Shown: positions 24,111 through 32,746, numbered from the stretch's first letter. The stretch: DNA of 64,000 nt from Microbacterium luticocti DSM 19459 (GCF_000422405.1 NZ_AULS01000017.1:1-64000); one strand, 5' to 3'. Numbers and translations are program-made. Notes: a model not told the origin generated them from the sequence alone.

Positions 24111-24755
24111 TCAGTGGGCGTCCGGCAGCAGAGCCGAGGGAAGGATGCCGTCCTCCACGGCCCGTCGGTACAGATCGATCTTGGTGTGCGCCGGGCGCCC
24201 GATCGCGGCGTACTTCGCACGGATGCGGCGCACGTAGTCGTCGACGGTGTTCTTGGTGATGCCCAGTTCGTAGGCGACCGTCTGCGCCTTGACTCCCTGC
24301 GCGAACTGCGCGAGCACCCGCTCTTCCTGCGGGCTCAGGCCGGCCGCGGCCAGCTCGGGATCGGAGTCCATGACCGAGGCCCACTCTGTCGACAGCTCGA
24401 CGTCGCCGTCGACGATCTTGCGGAGCGTGTCTTCGAGCACGCTGCGAGGCGCCGACTTGCGGACCAGACCGACGATGGGGCACCGGGCGACGGCGCGCAT
24501 GAGATACGGGCTCTCGCCCGAGGTGAGGATCAGGGTCCGCACGCCGGCGGCGGTGAGGCGCTCGACGTTCGCGACCGGCGATGATCCGTCGGCGAGCCGC
24601 AGGTCCAGAACCGCGATGTCGACGTCCGGGAACGTCGCCAGCAGCTCTCGGACCGTACCGACGGCCCCGACGAACTCGAGATCGTCGATCTGCGCGACGA
24701 CCGCCTCGATCCCCAGCCCCACGATGTCGTGGTCATCCACCAGTCCGACTTTCAT
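24111..24755 (-). CDS. LuxR/NarL-family response regulator
   Basis: A 214-residue regulator. The receiver domain has acidic residues Asp7/Asp8, phospho-acceptor Asp51 (AVLDLRLADG) and Lys near 100 (LVRKSA). The C-terminal helix-turn-helix (about 140-200, LSPQEERVLAQFAQGVKAQTVAYELGITKNTVDDYVRRI) is of LuxR type. It is the first gene of the operon with the kinase and the ATPase-less partner. No target is apparent in the window. Confidence 0.92.
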   Translation of the reverse strand: MKVGLVDDHDIVGLGIEAVVAQIDDLEFVGAVGTVRELLATFPDVDIAVLDLRLADGSSPVANVERLTAAGVRTLILTSGESPYLMRAVARCPIVGLVRKSAPRSVLEDTLRKIVDGDVELSTEWASVMDSDPELAAAGLSPQEERVLAQFAQGVKAQTVAYELGITKNTVDDYVRRIRAKYAAIGRPAHTKIDLYRRAVEDGILPSALLPDAH

Positions 24756-25178
24756 CGCGTCCCCTTACGATACGCCCGCAGCCCCCAAGAACGACCCGGC
24801 TCTTCTGCCTGACATTAGCGCCGCCTCATGTTCGCCGCCAGAACCGTACGTGGGTGCCCCCACAAGTGGGGGCGGGGGCGGGCTGGGTGGAGGCGTGCGC
24901 GGGGCGGCGACGGGCTGGGTGGAGGCTTGGGCGGGGCGGCGACGCGCAGACGGCGACGCGCGGGGGCAGCCAGGGCGGTGCCCTCATATGTCGGGGCTTC
25001 AGGCACGGCCGGCTCCCGGGCACGATGAGAGGGTCGCCCATCTGGGGACGTGACGTCGCCCATCTGGGGACGTGACGCAGGACACCAGCGCCCGGGCCAG
25101 GCGCGCTGCGGTGTGGCGGATCCGGGGGATCCGCCACACCGGCAGGTCTGCTCCGGCGTCGGCGGGACGCCGTGCGGC
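24756..25178. other. Intergenic region with hairpins and a 22-bp duplication
   Basis: It contains the response-regulator promoter region (no clear boxes), a GCCCCCAC/GTGGGGGC hairpin (24856-24873), two GGCTGGGTGGAGGC(G/T)TG-type repeats (24877-24940), an exact 22-bp tandem duplication starting GTCGCCCATCTGGGGACG (25033-25054 and 25055-25076), and the terminator at 25111-25139. No gene is supported. Confidence 0.65.
25111..25139 (-). terminator. Hairpin terminator of the MHS-family transporter
   Basis: GTGTGGCGGATCC and GGATCCGCCACAC form a perfect 13-bp stem with a 3-nt loop, 40 bp after the transporter stop. Confidence 0.75.
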
Positions 25179-26573
25179 TCAGGCCCTGGCCAGCCCGTGG
25201 ATGGGGCTCTTGGCCTGCTCGGCCTCGAACTCCGGGCCGAGCGGAATGCCGCTGCGGTCGCGCAGCAACAGGGTCGCGATCAGGCCGATCACGGTCATTC
25301 CAGCGAGGTACCAGGTGATTCCCCAGGTCGAGCCGGTCGCCTGGAAGATCGCCTGCGCGATGGTCGGGGCGAAGGCCCCGCCCAGGATCGCGCCGATCGC
25401 GTACGAGATCGACACCCCCGAGAACCGGATGGACGCCGGGAACAACTCGGCGTACAGGGCCGCCTGCGGTCCGTAGGTGAACCCGAGGCCGACGGTGAGG
25501 ATCGCCAACGCCGCGAACAGCACCCACACGTTGCCGACGTTCGTCAGCGGGAACAGCAGGAACACACCCACCAGCTGCAGGATCCACCCGATGATGTAGG
25601 TGGTGCGGCGCCCCAGCTTGTCGGACCACCAGCCCGCGAGCCACGTGGCCGCCAGCCAGGTCAGTCCCGATCCGGCGACCGCCCACAACACGGGGCCGGC
25701 GTCCAGTTGCACCGGCCCGGCCGGGTCGGTGGCGTAGCGCTGCACGTATCCACCGGTGGTCATGTATCCCACCGCGTTGTTGCCTGCGAACACCAGCGCG
25801 GCGATGATCACCAGCAGCGCGTGGTGGCGGAACAGCTGCACGATCGGCATGCGCGTCTCTTCTTTGCGCTCGGCGATCTCTTGGAACACCGGGCTCTCGG
25901 ACACGCGACGCCGCACCCAGTAGCCGATGATGATCAGCACCACCGACAGCAGGAACGGGATGCGCCAGCCCCAGTCGTGGAACGCCTTGCCGGGGGCGAT
26001 CAGCGCCATCAGCGCCATCACACCCGAGGCCAGCAGCAGCCCGATCGGCACGCCGATCTGCGGCGAGGCCCCGAACAAACCGCGCTTGGCCTTCGGCGCG
26101 TGCTCGACGGCCATCAGCACCGCGCCACCCCACTCGCCGCCGGCCGAGATGCCCTGCAGCACGCGCAGCAGGATCAACAGCACCGGCGCGGCCATGCCGA
26201 TCACGGCATACGTCGGCAGCACACCGACCAGGGTGGTCGCCGCGCCCATCAGCAGCAGGGTGAGCACCAGCATCGGGCGGCGCCCGATCTTGTCACCGAA
26301 GTGCCCGGCCAAGAACGCGCCCAGCGGACGGAACAGAAAGCTGATGCCGACGGTGATGAACGACAGGATCTGGGCGAACCCGGGGCCTGCCGGCTTGAAG
26401 AACAGGTCGGCGAACACCAGTCCGGCCGCCGAGGCATAGATGAAGAAGTCGTACCACTCGATGGTGGTGCCGACCACGGTCGCGAAGACCACTCGCCGCC
26501 GGTCGGCGGCCGAGGCGATGGTGCCGGTCGGTGTCAGACCGCCGGCCGCATCACCCGCGTTGGGTGAACTCAT
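25179..26573 (-). CDS. MFS transporter, metabolite:H+ symporter (MHS) family
   Basis: A 464-residue, 12-helix transporter. The first-helix motif TTIEWYDFFIYASAA is typical of MHS members (KgtP, ShiA, ProP and aromatic acid porters), as are the loop 2-3 motif GDKIGRRPMLVLTLL and the mid-loop ERKEETRMP. Start ATG 26573 has GGAG six bases upstream. It is divergent from the homoprotocatechuate operon with a 154-bp shared control region, so it probably imports the pathway substrate such as a hydroxyphenylacetate. The exact ligand is inference. Confidence 0.9.
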   Translation of the reverse strand: MSSPNAGDAAGGLTPTGTIASAADRRRVVFATVVGTTIEWYDFFIYASAAGLVFADLFFKPAGPGFAQILSFITVGISFLFRPLGAFLAGHFGDKIGRRPMLVLTLLLMGAATTLVGVLPTYAVIGMAAPVLLILLRVLQGISAGGEWGGAVLMAVEHAPKAKRGLFGASPQIGVPIGLLLASGVMALMALIAPGKAFHDWGWRIPFLLSVVLIIIGYWVRRRVSESPVFQEIAERKEETRMPIVQLFRHHALLVIIAALVFAGNNAVGYMTTGGYVQRYATDPAGPVQLDAGPVLWAVAGSGLTWLAATWLAGWWSDKLGRRTTYIIGWILQLVGVFLLFPLTNVGNVWVLFAALAILTVGLGFTYGPQAALYAELFPASIRFSGVSISYAIGAILGGAFAPTIAQAIFQATGSTWGITWYLAGMTVIGLIATLLLRDRSGIPLGPEFEAEQAKSPIHGLARA

Positions 26574-26684
26574 TGTTGACTCCTCTGTCGATGAGATCTG
26601 TCGCTGAGACTGCGCTGTCTCCGGTACCCCAGGGTGCCCCACTCGTCGTGGTGAGCGGAACCATCCTCTTGCCGGACGCAGGAT

Positions 26685-26700
26685 GATCATATACGATTTC
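26685..26700. promoter_or_regulatory. Candidate GntR operator between transporter and hpa operon
   Basis: GATCATATACGATTTC lies 28 bp before the hpaG start and about 110 bp from the transporter start. It shares GATC-R-TATA with 17319-17333 and 9123-9136. FCD-type GntR proteins often bind GTATAC-centred palindromes, and such a regulator is encoded in this operon. Confidence 0.5.
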
Positions 26701-26727
26701 AGATACAACACAAGGGCGAGGGAGCTC

Positions 26728-28254
26728 ATGAGCACTGACAGCACGTCGACGACGGATGCCACGACCACCGCCGATCCGCGTTTCGCCGGTCTTCCGGGCC
26801 GGCCCGGCAAGATCATCGCCGTCCACCTCAGCTACGCGTCCCGTGCCGACCAGCGCGGCCGGCGCCCGGCCTCCCCCTCGTATTTCTTCAAGCCCGCGAG
26901 CTCGGTCGCCGCTTCGGGTAGCACCATCGAGCGCCCCGCCGGCACCGAGCTGCTCGCGTTCGAGGGCGAGGTGGCGCTGGTGATCGGCACCGCCGCCCGT
27001 CACGTGCCACTCGAGCGCGCATGGGACCACGTCGGCTGGGTGACCGCATCCGACGACTTCGGCGTCTACGACCTGCGCGCGAACGACAAGGGCTCGAACG
27101 TGCGCTCCAAGGGCCGCGACGGCTACACCCCGATCGGCCCGCGGCTCATCGACGCGCGCACCGTCGACCCGCACGCGCTGCGGCTGCGCACCTGGGTGAA
27201 CGGCGAGCTCGTGCAGGACGACACCACCGCCGGCCTCATCTTCCCGCTCGCGCAGTTCGTCGCCGACCTCTCCCAACACATGACACTCGAGCCCGGCGAC
27301 GTCATCCTCACCGGCACCCCCGCCGGCTCGTCGGTGGTCGTCCCCGGCGACGTCGTCGAGGTCGAGGTCGACGCCCCGACCGCGCCCGGCGCCCCGTCCA
27401 GCGGCCGCCTGGTCACCACCGTCGTGCAGGGCGAGCACGGCTTCGACCCCGCCGTCGGCTCGGTGCCGGCCGTCGACGACGCGCAGCGGGCGGATGCCTG
27501 GGGCTCGCGCGAGGCGGCGGGCCTGGCCCCGGCCGCCCAACCCGCCGCCGCCGCGTTCGTGCTCACTCCCGAGCTGCGCGCCAAGCTCGAGAAGGCCCCC
27601 GTCGCCGGGCTGTCGGCGCAGCTGCGCAAGCGTGGACTGAACAACGTCGTGATCGACGGCATCCGCCCCATGCACCCCGACACCAAGCTCATCGGCACCG
27701 CCCGCACCCTCCGGTTCATCCCCAACCGCGAAGACCTGTTCAAGGCCCACGGCGGCGGCTACAACCCGCAGAAGCAGGCGTTCGACGCGCTGGGCGCGGG
27801 CGAGGTCATGGTCATCGAGGCGCGCGGGGATGCCACGGCCGGCACGCTCGGCGACATCCTCGCCATCCGCGCCCATGCGGCCGGCGCCGCCGGCATCGTC
27901 ACCGACGGCGCTGTGCGCGACTACGACGCCGTGGCGGCCGTCGGCATCCCGGTGTTCTCGAAGGGCGCACACCCCGCGGTGCTCGGCCGTCGCCACGTCG
28001 CGTGGGACCATGACGTGACGATCGGATGCGGCGGCGTCGCCGTACAGCCCGGTGACGTCATCGTCGGCGACGGCGACGGAGTCATCGTCATCCCGCCCGG
28101 CCTGGTCGAAGAGGTGGTCGACGCCGCCCTCGCGCAGGAGGACGAGGACGGCTGGATCGCCGACCGGGTCGCCGACGGCGAGCGCATCGAGGGCTTGTTC
28201 CCCATGAACGCCGCCTGGCGCGAGCGCTATGAGCAGCGTGAGGAGGGCCGATGA
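26728..28254 (+). CDS. hpaG: Fusion of FAH-family hydrolase (HpaG-like) and RraA-like aldolase/decarboxylase
   Basis: A 508-residue protein from ATG 26728 (GAGGGAG upstream). Residues about 15-265 are a fumarylacetoacetate hydrolase fold: metal ligands FEGEVALVIG, then ASDDFGVYDLRANDKGSN and LTGTPAGSSVVVPGD, as in HpaG, which decarboxylates and isomerises the hydroxymuconate-type acid of the homoprotocatechuate pathway. After an Ala-rich linker, residues about 290-490 form an RraA-like domain. It keeps D-X20-R-D (GDILAI through VRDYD), the signature I recall for metal-dependent HMG/CHA aldolases rather than inert RraA. The second domain may be an aldolase or oxaloacetate decarboxylase. It is the first gene of the hpa operon and overlaps the GntR start (ATGA). 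Confidence 0.85.
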   Translation: MSTDSTSTTDATTTADPRFAGLPGRPGKIIAVHLSYASRADQRGRRPASPSYFFKPASSVAASGSTIERPAGTELLAFEGEVALVIGTAARHVPLERAWDHVGWVTASDDFGVYDLRANDKGSNVRSKGRDGYTPIGPRLIDARTVDPHALRLRTWVNGELVQDDTTAGLIFPLAQFVADLSQHMTLEPGDVILTGTPAGSSVVVPGDVVEVEVDAPTAPGAPSSGRLVTTVVQGEHGFDPAVGSVPAVDDAQRADAWGSREAAGLAPAAQPAAAAFVLTPELRAKLEKAPVAGLSAQLRKRGLNNVVIDGIRPMHPDTKLIGTARTLRFIPNREDLFKAHGGGYNPQKQAFDALGAGEVMVIEARGDATAGTLGDILAIRAHAAGAAGIVTDGAVRDYDAVAAVGIPVFSKGAHPAVLGRRHVAWDHDVTIGCGGVAVQPGDVIVGDGDGVIVIPPGLVEEVVDAALAQEDEDGWIADRVADGERIEGLFPMNAAWRERYEQREEGR

Positions 28255-28922
28255 GCACAGCCGTCGCGACCCTCAGCAAGTCCCAGCGCGCGTACGCGTA
28301 CATCCACGACCGCATCGCGCACCACGAGTACACGCCCGGTTACCGGCTGGTGCTCGGCACGATCGCCGACGAGCTCGACATGAGCGTGGTGCCGGTGCGC
28401 GAGGCGATCCGCCGGCTCGAAGCCGAAGGCTACGTGACGTTCGAGCGCAACGTCGGCGCACGCGTGGCCGTCGCGGACGAGAGCGAGTACGTCTACACGA
28501 TGCAGACCCTGGGCCTTGTCGAAGGCTCGGCGATCTCGTTGGCCGCCCCGCACCTCACCGATTCCGATCTGGCCCGCGCCCGCGCGGTCAACGAGCGGAT
28601 GCGGCGGCTGCTCGATCACTTCGACCCGCACGAGTTCACCCGGCTCAACCAGCAGTTCCACACCGCACTGTTCGAGCGGTGCCCGAACCCGCACATCCTC
28701 GAGCTCGTGCACCGCGGCTGGCGCCGACTGCCGGGCGTGCGCGACTCGACCTTCGCGTTCATCCCCGGCCGCGCCGGGCACTCGGTCGACGAGCACGAGC
28801 ACATCGTGCAGCTGATCGAAGATAACGCCGACCCGCTCGAGATCGAGCTGGCCGCCCGCACCCACCGCTGGCGCACGATGGACCAGTTCCTCGCCGCCCG
28901 CCATCCCGACTCCCACCACTGA
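28251..28922 (+). CDS. GntR-family regulator (FCD/FadR subfamily)
   Basis: A 223-residue regulator starting at ATG 28251, overlapping the upstream stop. Residues 8-75 are the winged helix (SQRAYAYIHDRIAHHEYTPG, DELDMSVVPVREAIRRLEAEGYV). Residues 85-215 are the helical FCD domain with metal-binding histidines (NQQFHTALF and DEHEHIVQLI). It lies inside the hpa operon, so it likely controls that operon and the divergent transporter, responding to a pathway acid. It is the best candidate to bind the GTATAC-like sites. Confidence 0.9.
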   Translation: MSTAVATLSKSQRAYAYIHDRIAHHEYTPGYRLVLGTIADELDMSVVPVREAIRRLEAEGYVTFERNVGARVAVADESEYVYTMQTLGLVEGSAISLAAPHLTDSDLARARAVNERMRRLLDHFDPHEFTRLNQQFHTALFERCPNPHILELVHRGWRRLPGVRDSTFAFIPGRAGHSVDEHEHIVQLIEDNADPLEIELAARTHRWRTMDQFLAARHPDSHH

Positions 28923-28935
28923 CGGAGGAACATCC

Positions 28936-30489
28936 ATGACCGACACCACCCTCGCCGCCCGGCACGTCCCCGCCGACCTGCCCGACCGCATCCAGCACTA
29001 CATCGACGGACAGACGGTCGATTCTGTCGACGGTGACACGTTCGACGTGCTCGACCCCGTCACCAACCAGACCTATCTGACCGCCGCTGCCGGCAAGAAG
29101 GCCGACATCGACAAGGCCGTCGCCGCCGCCAAGCGCGCGTTCGACGAGGGTCCGTGGCCTCGGATGCTGCCGCGTGAGCGTTCCCGCATCCTGCACCGCA
29201 TCGCCGACATCGTCGAATCCCGCGACGCGCGGCTCGCCGAGCTCGAGTCGTTCGACTCGGGCCTGCCGATCACCCAGGCGCTCGGCCAGGCCCGGCGCGC
29301 GGCCGAGAACTTCCGGTTCTTCGCCGACCTGATCGTGGCGCAGGCCGACGACACCTTCAAGGTGCCGGGCCGTCAGATCAACTACGTCAACCGCAAGCCG
29401 ATCGGTGTCGCCGGGCTCATCACGCCGTGGAACACGCCGTTCATGCTCGAGTCGTGGAAGCTCGGCCCGGCGCTGGCCACCGGCAACACGGTGGTGCTCA
29501 AGCCGGCCGAGTTCACGCCCCTGTCGGCGTCGCTGTGGGCGGGGATCTTCGAGGAGGCGGGCCTGCCGCAGGGCGTGTTCAACCTCGTCAACGGTCTGGG
29601 TGAGGACGCCGGCGACGCGCTGGTGAAGCACCCCGACGTGCCGCTGATCTCGTTCACCGGAGAGAGCCGCACCGGGCAGATCATCTTCGGCAACGCCGCG
29701 CCGTTCCTGAAGGGCCTGTCGATGGAGCTCGGCGGCAAGTCGCCCGCCGTGGTGTTCGCCGACGCCGACCTGGACGCCGCGATCGATGCGACGATCTTCG
29801 GTGTGTTCTCGCTGAACGGCGAGCGCTGCACGGCCGGCAGCCGCATCCTGGTGCAGCGCGACGTGTACGACGAGTTCGTCGACCGGTACGCCGAACAGGC
29901 CAAGCGCGTCAAGGTCGGCTACCCGCACGACCCCGACACCGAGGTGGGCGCGCTGGTTCACCCCGAGCACTACGAGAAGGTGATGAGCTACGTCGAACTC
30001 GGCAAGACCGAGGGGCGTCTGGTCGCCGGCGGCGGCCGCCCGAAGGGGTTCCCCGAGGGCAACTTCGTCGCCCCGACGGTGTTCGCCGACGTCGCACCCA
30101 CGGCCCGCATCTTCCAGGAGGAGATCTTCGGGCCGGTGGTGGCGATCACCCCGTTCGACACCGACGACGAGGCGCTGGCTCTGGCCAACGACACCAAGTA
30201 CGGCCTGGCCGCCTACGTGTGGACCAACGACCTCAAGCGTGCGCACAACTTCGCGCAGAACATCGAGGCCGGCATGGTGTGGCTCAACTCGAACAACGTG
30301 CGCGACCTGCGCACCCCGTTCGGCGGTGTCAAGGCCTCGGGCCTCGGCCACGAGGGCGGCTACCGCTCGATCGACTTCTACACCGACCAGCAGGCCGTGC
30401 ACATCACGCTCGGCAAGGTGCACAACCCCACCTTCGGCAAGCAGCAGCACCACACCGAGGTCGAGCTGGACGACCCGGACCCCCGCTGA
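28936..30489 (+). CDS. hpaE: 5-carboxymethyl-2-hydroxymuconate semialdehyde dehydrogenase
   Basis: A 517-residue ALDH with Glu264 (MELGGKSPAVVF) and nucleophile Cys298 (LNGERCTAGSRILVQ). The sequence style (TPWNTPFMLESWKLGPALATG) and operon position between gntR and the extradiol dioxygenase identify it as HpaE. That enzyme oxidises the ring-cleavage semialdehyde to 5-carboxymethyl-2-hydroxymuconate with NAD+. It lies 13 bp after the GntR stop with GGAGGA before ATG. Confidence 0.92.
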   Translation: MTDTTLAARHVPADLPDRIQHYIDGQTVDSVDGDTFDVLDPVTNQTYLTAAAGKKADIDKAVAAAKRAFDEGPWPRMLPRERSRILHRIADIVESRDARLAELESFDSGLPITQALGQARRAAENFRFFADLIVAQADDTFKVPGRQINYVNRKPIGVAGLITPWNTPFMLESWKLGPALATGNTVVLKPAEFTPLSASLWAGIFEEAGLPQGVFNLVNGLGEDAGDALVKHPDVPLISFTGESRTGQIIFGNAAPFLKGLSMELGGKSPAVVFADADLDAAIDATIFGVFSLNGERCTAGSRILVQRDVYDEFVDRYAEQAKRVKVGYPHDPDTEVGALVHPEHYEKVMSYVELGKTEGRLVAGGGRPKGFPEGNFVAPTVFADVAPTARIFQEEIFGPVVAITPFDTDDEALALANDTKYGLAAYVWTNDLKRAHNFAQNIEAGMVWLNSNNVRDLRTPFGGVKASGLGHEGGYRSIDFYTDQQAVHITLGKVHNPTFGKQQHHTEVELDDPDPR

Positions 30490-30540
30490 TCCCACCCCCC
30501 ACCGGTCGCCTGCGACCGGCACTCACGCAAGGACGCTGAC

Positions 30541-31707
30541 ATGACCAACCGTCACGACATGACACTGACCTCGTCGGGCTTCTACGTCTCGCAAGAGGCC
30601 CCGATCGACACCGACAACCCGGTGCCCACGCCCACCGCCCCGGCCCCCGACATCCTGCGCTGCGCCTACATGGAGCTGGTGGTCACCGACCTGCAGCGCT
30701 CCCGCGACTTCTACGTCGACGTGCTGGGCCTGACGGTGACCGAGGAGGACGAGCACACCGTCTACCTCCGCTCACTCGAGGAGTTCATCCACCACAACCT
30801 GGTGCTGCGGCAGGGGCCGGTGGCCGCCGTCGCCGCGTTCAGCTACCGGGTGCGCACCCCCGAAGACCTCGATCGGGCGGTCGCGTTCTACACCGAGCTC
30901 GGCTGCCGGGTGGAGCGTCGCGCCGAAGGCTTCACCAAGGGCATCGGCGACTCGGTGCGGGTGACCGACCCGCTCGGGTTCCCGTACGAGTTCTTCCACG
31001 ACGTCGAACACGTCGAGCGTCTCGCCTGGCGCTACGACCTGTACACGCCGGGCGCCCTGGTGCGCCTGGACCACTTCAACCAGGTCACCCCCGACGTGCC
31101 GCGCGCCACGAAGTTCATGCAGGACCTCGGCTTCCGCGTCACCGAAGACATCCAGGACGAGGCCGGCACCGTCTACGCCGCCTGGATGCGCCGCAAGCCC
31201 ACCGTGCACGACACCGCCATGACCGGCGGCGACGGCCCGCGCATGCACCACGTCGCGTTCTCGACGCACGAGAAGCACAACATCCTCTCGATCTGCGACA
31301 AGCTCGGCGCGCTGCGCATGTCGGACCGCATCGAGCGGGGGCCGGGCCGCCACGGCGTCTCGAACGCGTTCTACCTGTACCTGCGCGACCCCGACGGCCA
31401 CCGCGTCGAGATCTACACGCAGGACTACTACACCGGCGACCCCGACAACCCGGTGGTCACCTGGGACGTGCACGACAACCAGCGCCGCGACTGGTGGGGC
31501 AACCCGGTGGTGCCGTCCTGGTACACGGATGCCTCGCTGGTGCTCGACCTCGACGGCAACCCGCAGCCGGTGGTGGCGCGCACGGATGCCTCGGAGATGG
31601 CGGTCACGATCGGCGCCGACGGCTTCAGCTACACCCGCCCCGAGCAGGGCGAGGAATCGATGCCGGAGTGGAAGCAGGGCGAGTACAAGCTCGGCCACCA
31701 GCTGTAG
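30541..31707 (+). CDS. hpaD: Homoprotocatechuate (3,4-dihydroxyphenylacetate) 2,3-dioxygenase
   Basis: A 388-residue extradiol dioxygenase with two VOC modules. The metal ligands His178 (LDHFNQV), His237 (RMHHVAF) and Glu290 (HRVEIYTQ) keep the 59- and 53-residue spacing of the Brevibacterium fuscum and Arthrobacter enzymes, which it closely resembles (DRIERGPGRHGVSNAFYLY and NQRRDWWGNPVVPSWYT). It cleaves the ring of homoprotocatechuate to the semialdehyde used by HpaE. It has an N-terminal extension of about 20 residues and a longer C-terminal tail relative to the B. fuscum protein as I recall it. Confidence 0.95.
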   Translation: MTNRHDMTLTSSGFYVSQEAPIDTDNPVPTPTAPAPDILRCAYMELVVTDLQRSRDFYVDVLGLTVTEEDEHTVYLRSLEEFIHHNLVLRQGPVAAVAAFSYRVRTPEDLDRAVAFYTELGCRVERRAEGFTKGIGDSVRVTDPLGFPYEFFHDVEHVERLAWRYDLYTPGALVRLDHFNQVTPDVPRATKFMQDLGFRVTEDIQDEAGTVYAAWMRRKPTVHDTAMTGGDGPRMHHVAFSTHEKHNILSICDKLGALRMSDRIERGPGRHGVSNAFYLYLRDPDGHRVEIYTQDYYTGDPDNPVVTWDVHDNQRRDWWGNPVVPSWYTDASLVLDLDGNPQPVVARTDASEMAVTIGADGFSYTRPEQGEESMPEWKQGEYKLGHQL

Positions 31708-31731
31708 GCAACCCCCGGTCGCCCCGCGAGT

Positions 31732-31818
31732 TCGGTCGCCCCGCGAGCGCAGCCGGTCGAACGTCCCACGACGCGAGACGTTTCGACTCGGACCTTCGTT
31801 CCCTCGCGGGGGGACCGA
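31732..31818 (+). repeat. Large hairpin in the hpaD-hpaH spacer
   Basis: TCGGTCGCCCCGCGAG (31732-31747) pairs with CTCGCGGGGGGACCGA (31803-31818) with one mismatch. An inner GTCGAA/TTCGAC stem lies between. A second copy of the left arm sits at 31716-31730. It may reduce read-through or protect the upstream transcript. Confidence 0.6.
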
Positions 31819-31923
31819 CACCGGGCGGTCATCCCCCAGTCGTCGAGCGAGGCAGCACGGCGACCGAGGCGAACGATCCGGGCTCCGAGCGGCGCCGCAA
31901 GTCGAACCGACCCAGCGCTCCGG

Positions 31924-31950
31924 CACGACACGACACGACACGACACGACA
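31924..31950 (+). repeat. CACGA microsatellite next to the hpaH ribosome-binding site
   Basis: Five and a fraction copies of the pentamer CACGA end exactly where the Shine-Dalgarno AAGGAG (31950-31955) begins, five bases before ATG 31961. Confidence 0.9.
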
Positions 31951-31960
31951 AGGAGACAGG

Positions 31961-32746
31961 ATGCTCGATTCCGAGGTCATCGCCCGGATCGCCGACGAGC
32001 TGGCCGAAGCCGACCGCACGAACAGTGTCATCCCCCGCATCACCGCGCGCTACCCGGATGCCACCGTCGAGGACTCGTACGCGATCCAGGGCGTGTGGCG
32101 TGACACCAACCTCGCCGCGGGCCGGCGCCTCGTCGGCCGCAAGATCGGCCTGACCTCCAAGGCCATGCAGGCGGCGACCGGCATCACCGAGCCCGACTAC
32201 GGGGTGATGTTCGACGACACCGTGTACGAGAACGGAGCCACCATCCCGTTCGACCGGTTCTCGAACGTGCGCATCGAGGTCGAGCTGGCGTTCGTGCTGA
32301 ACCGACCGCTCGAGGGCCCGGACTGCTCGCTGTTCGACGTGCTGCGCGCCACCGAGTACGTGACTCCCGCGCTCGAGGTGCTCAACTCGCACATCGAGCT
32401 CGAGGGCCGCACCATCGTCGACACCATCAGCGACAACGCCGCCTACGGCGGCATGGTGCTCGGCGGCGTGCCGATGCGGCCCGACCAGATCGACCTGCGC
32501 TGGGTGGCGGCCATGCTGTACCGCAACGAGACGATCGAAGAGACCGGGGTCGCGGCGGGCGTGCTCAACCATCCCGCGACGGGCGTGGCCTGGCTGGCGA
32601 ACAAGTTCCACCAGCACGGCTCGCGCCTTGAGGCGGGCGAGATCATCCTGGCCGGGTCGTTCACCCGGCCGATGTGGGTGCAGCGCGGCGACAGCGTGCT
32701 GTGCGATTACGGACCGATGGGAACCATCACATGTCGCTTCGTCTGA
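31961..32746 (+). CDS. hpaH: 2-oxohept-3-ene-1,7-dioate hydratase
   Basis: A 261-residue member of the hydratase/decarboxylase branch of the FAH superfamily, with RKIGLTSKAMQAATGI, the acidic metal site VRIEVELAFVLNRPLEG, and TPALEVLNSHI. It adds water to the pathway dienoate before aldol cleavage by HpaI. It has an AAGGAG ribosome-binding site. Spacing to hpaD is unusually long (253 bp) and contains a hairpin and microsatellite, so its translation may be set separately. Confidence 0.93.
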   Translation: MLDSEVIARIADELAEADRTNSVIPRITARYPDATVEDSYAIQGVWRDTNLAAGRRLVGRKIGLTSKAMQAATGITEPDYGVMFDDTVYENGATIPFDRFSNVRIEVELAFVLNRPLEGPDCSLFDVLRATEYVTPALEVLNSHIELEGRTIVDTISDNAAYGGMVLGGVPMRPDQIDLRWVAAMLYRNETIEETGVAAGVLNHPATGVAWLANKFHQHGSRLEAGEIILAGSFTRPMWVQRGDSVLCDYGPMGTITCRFV

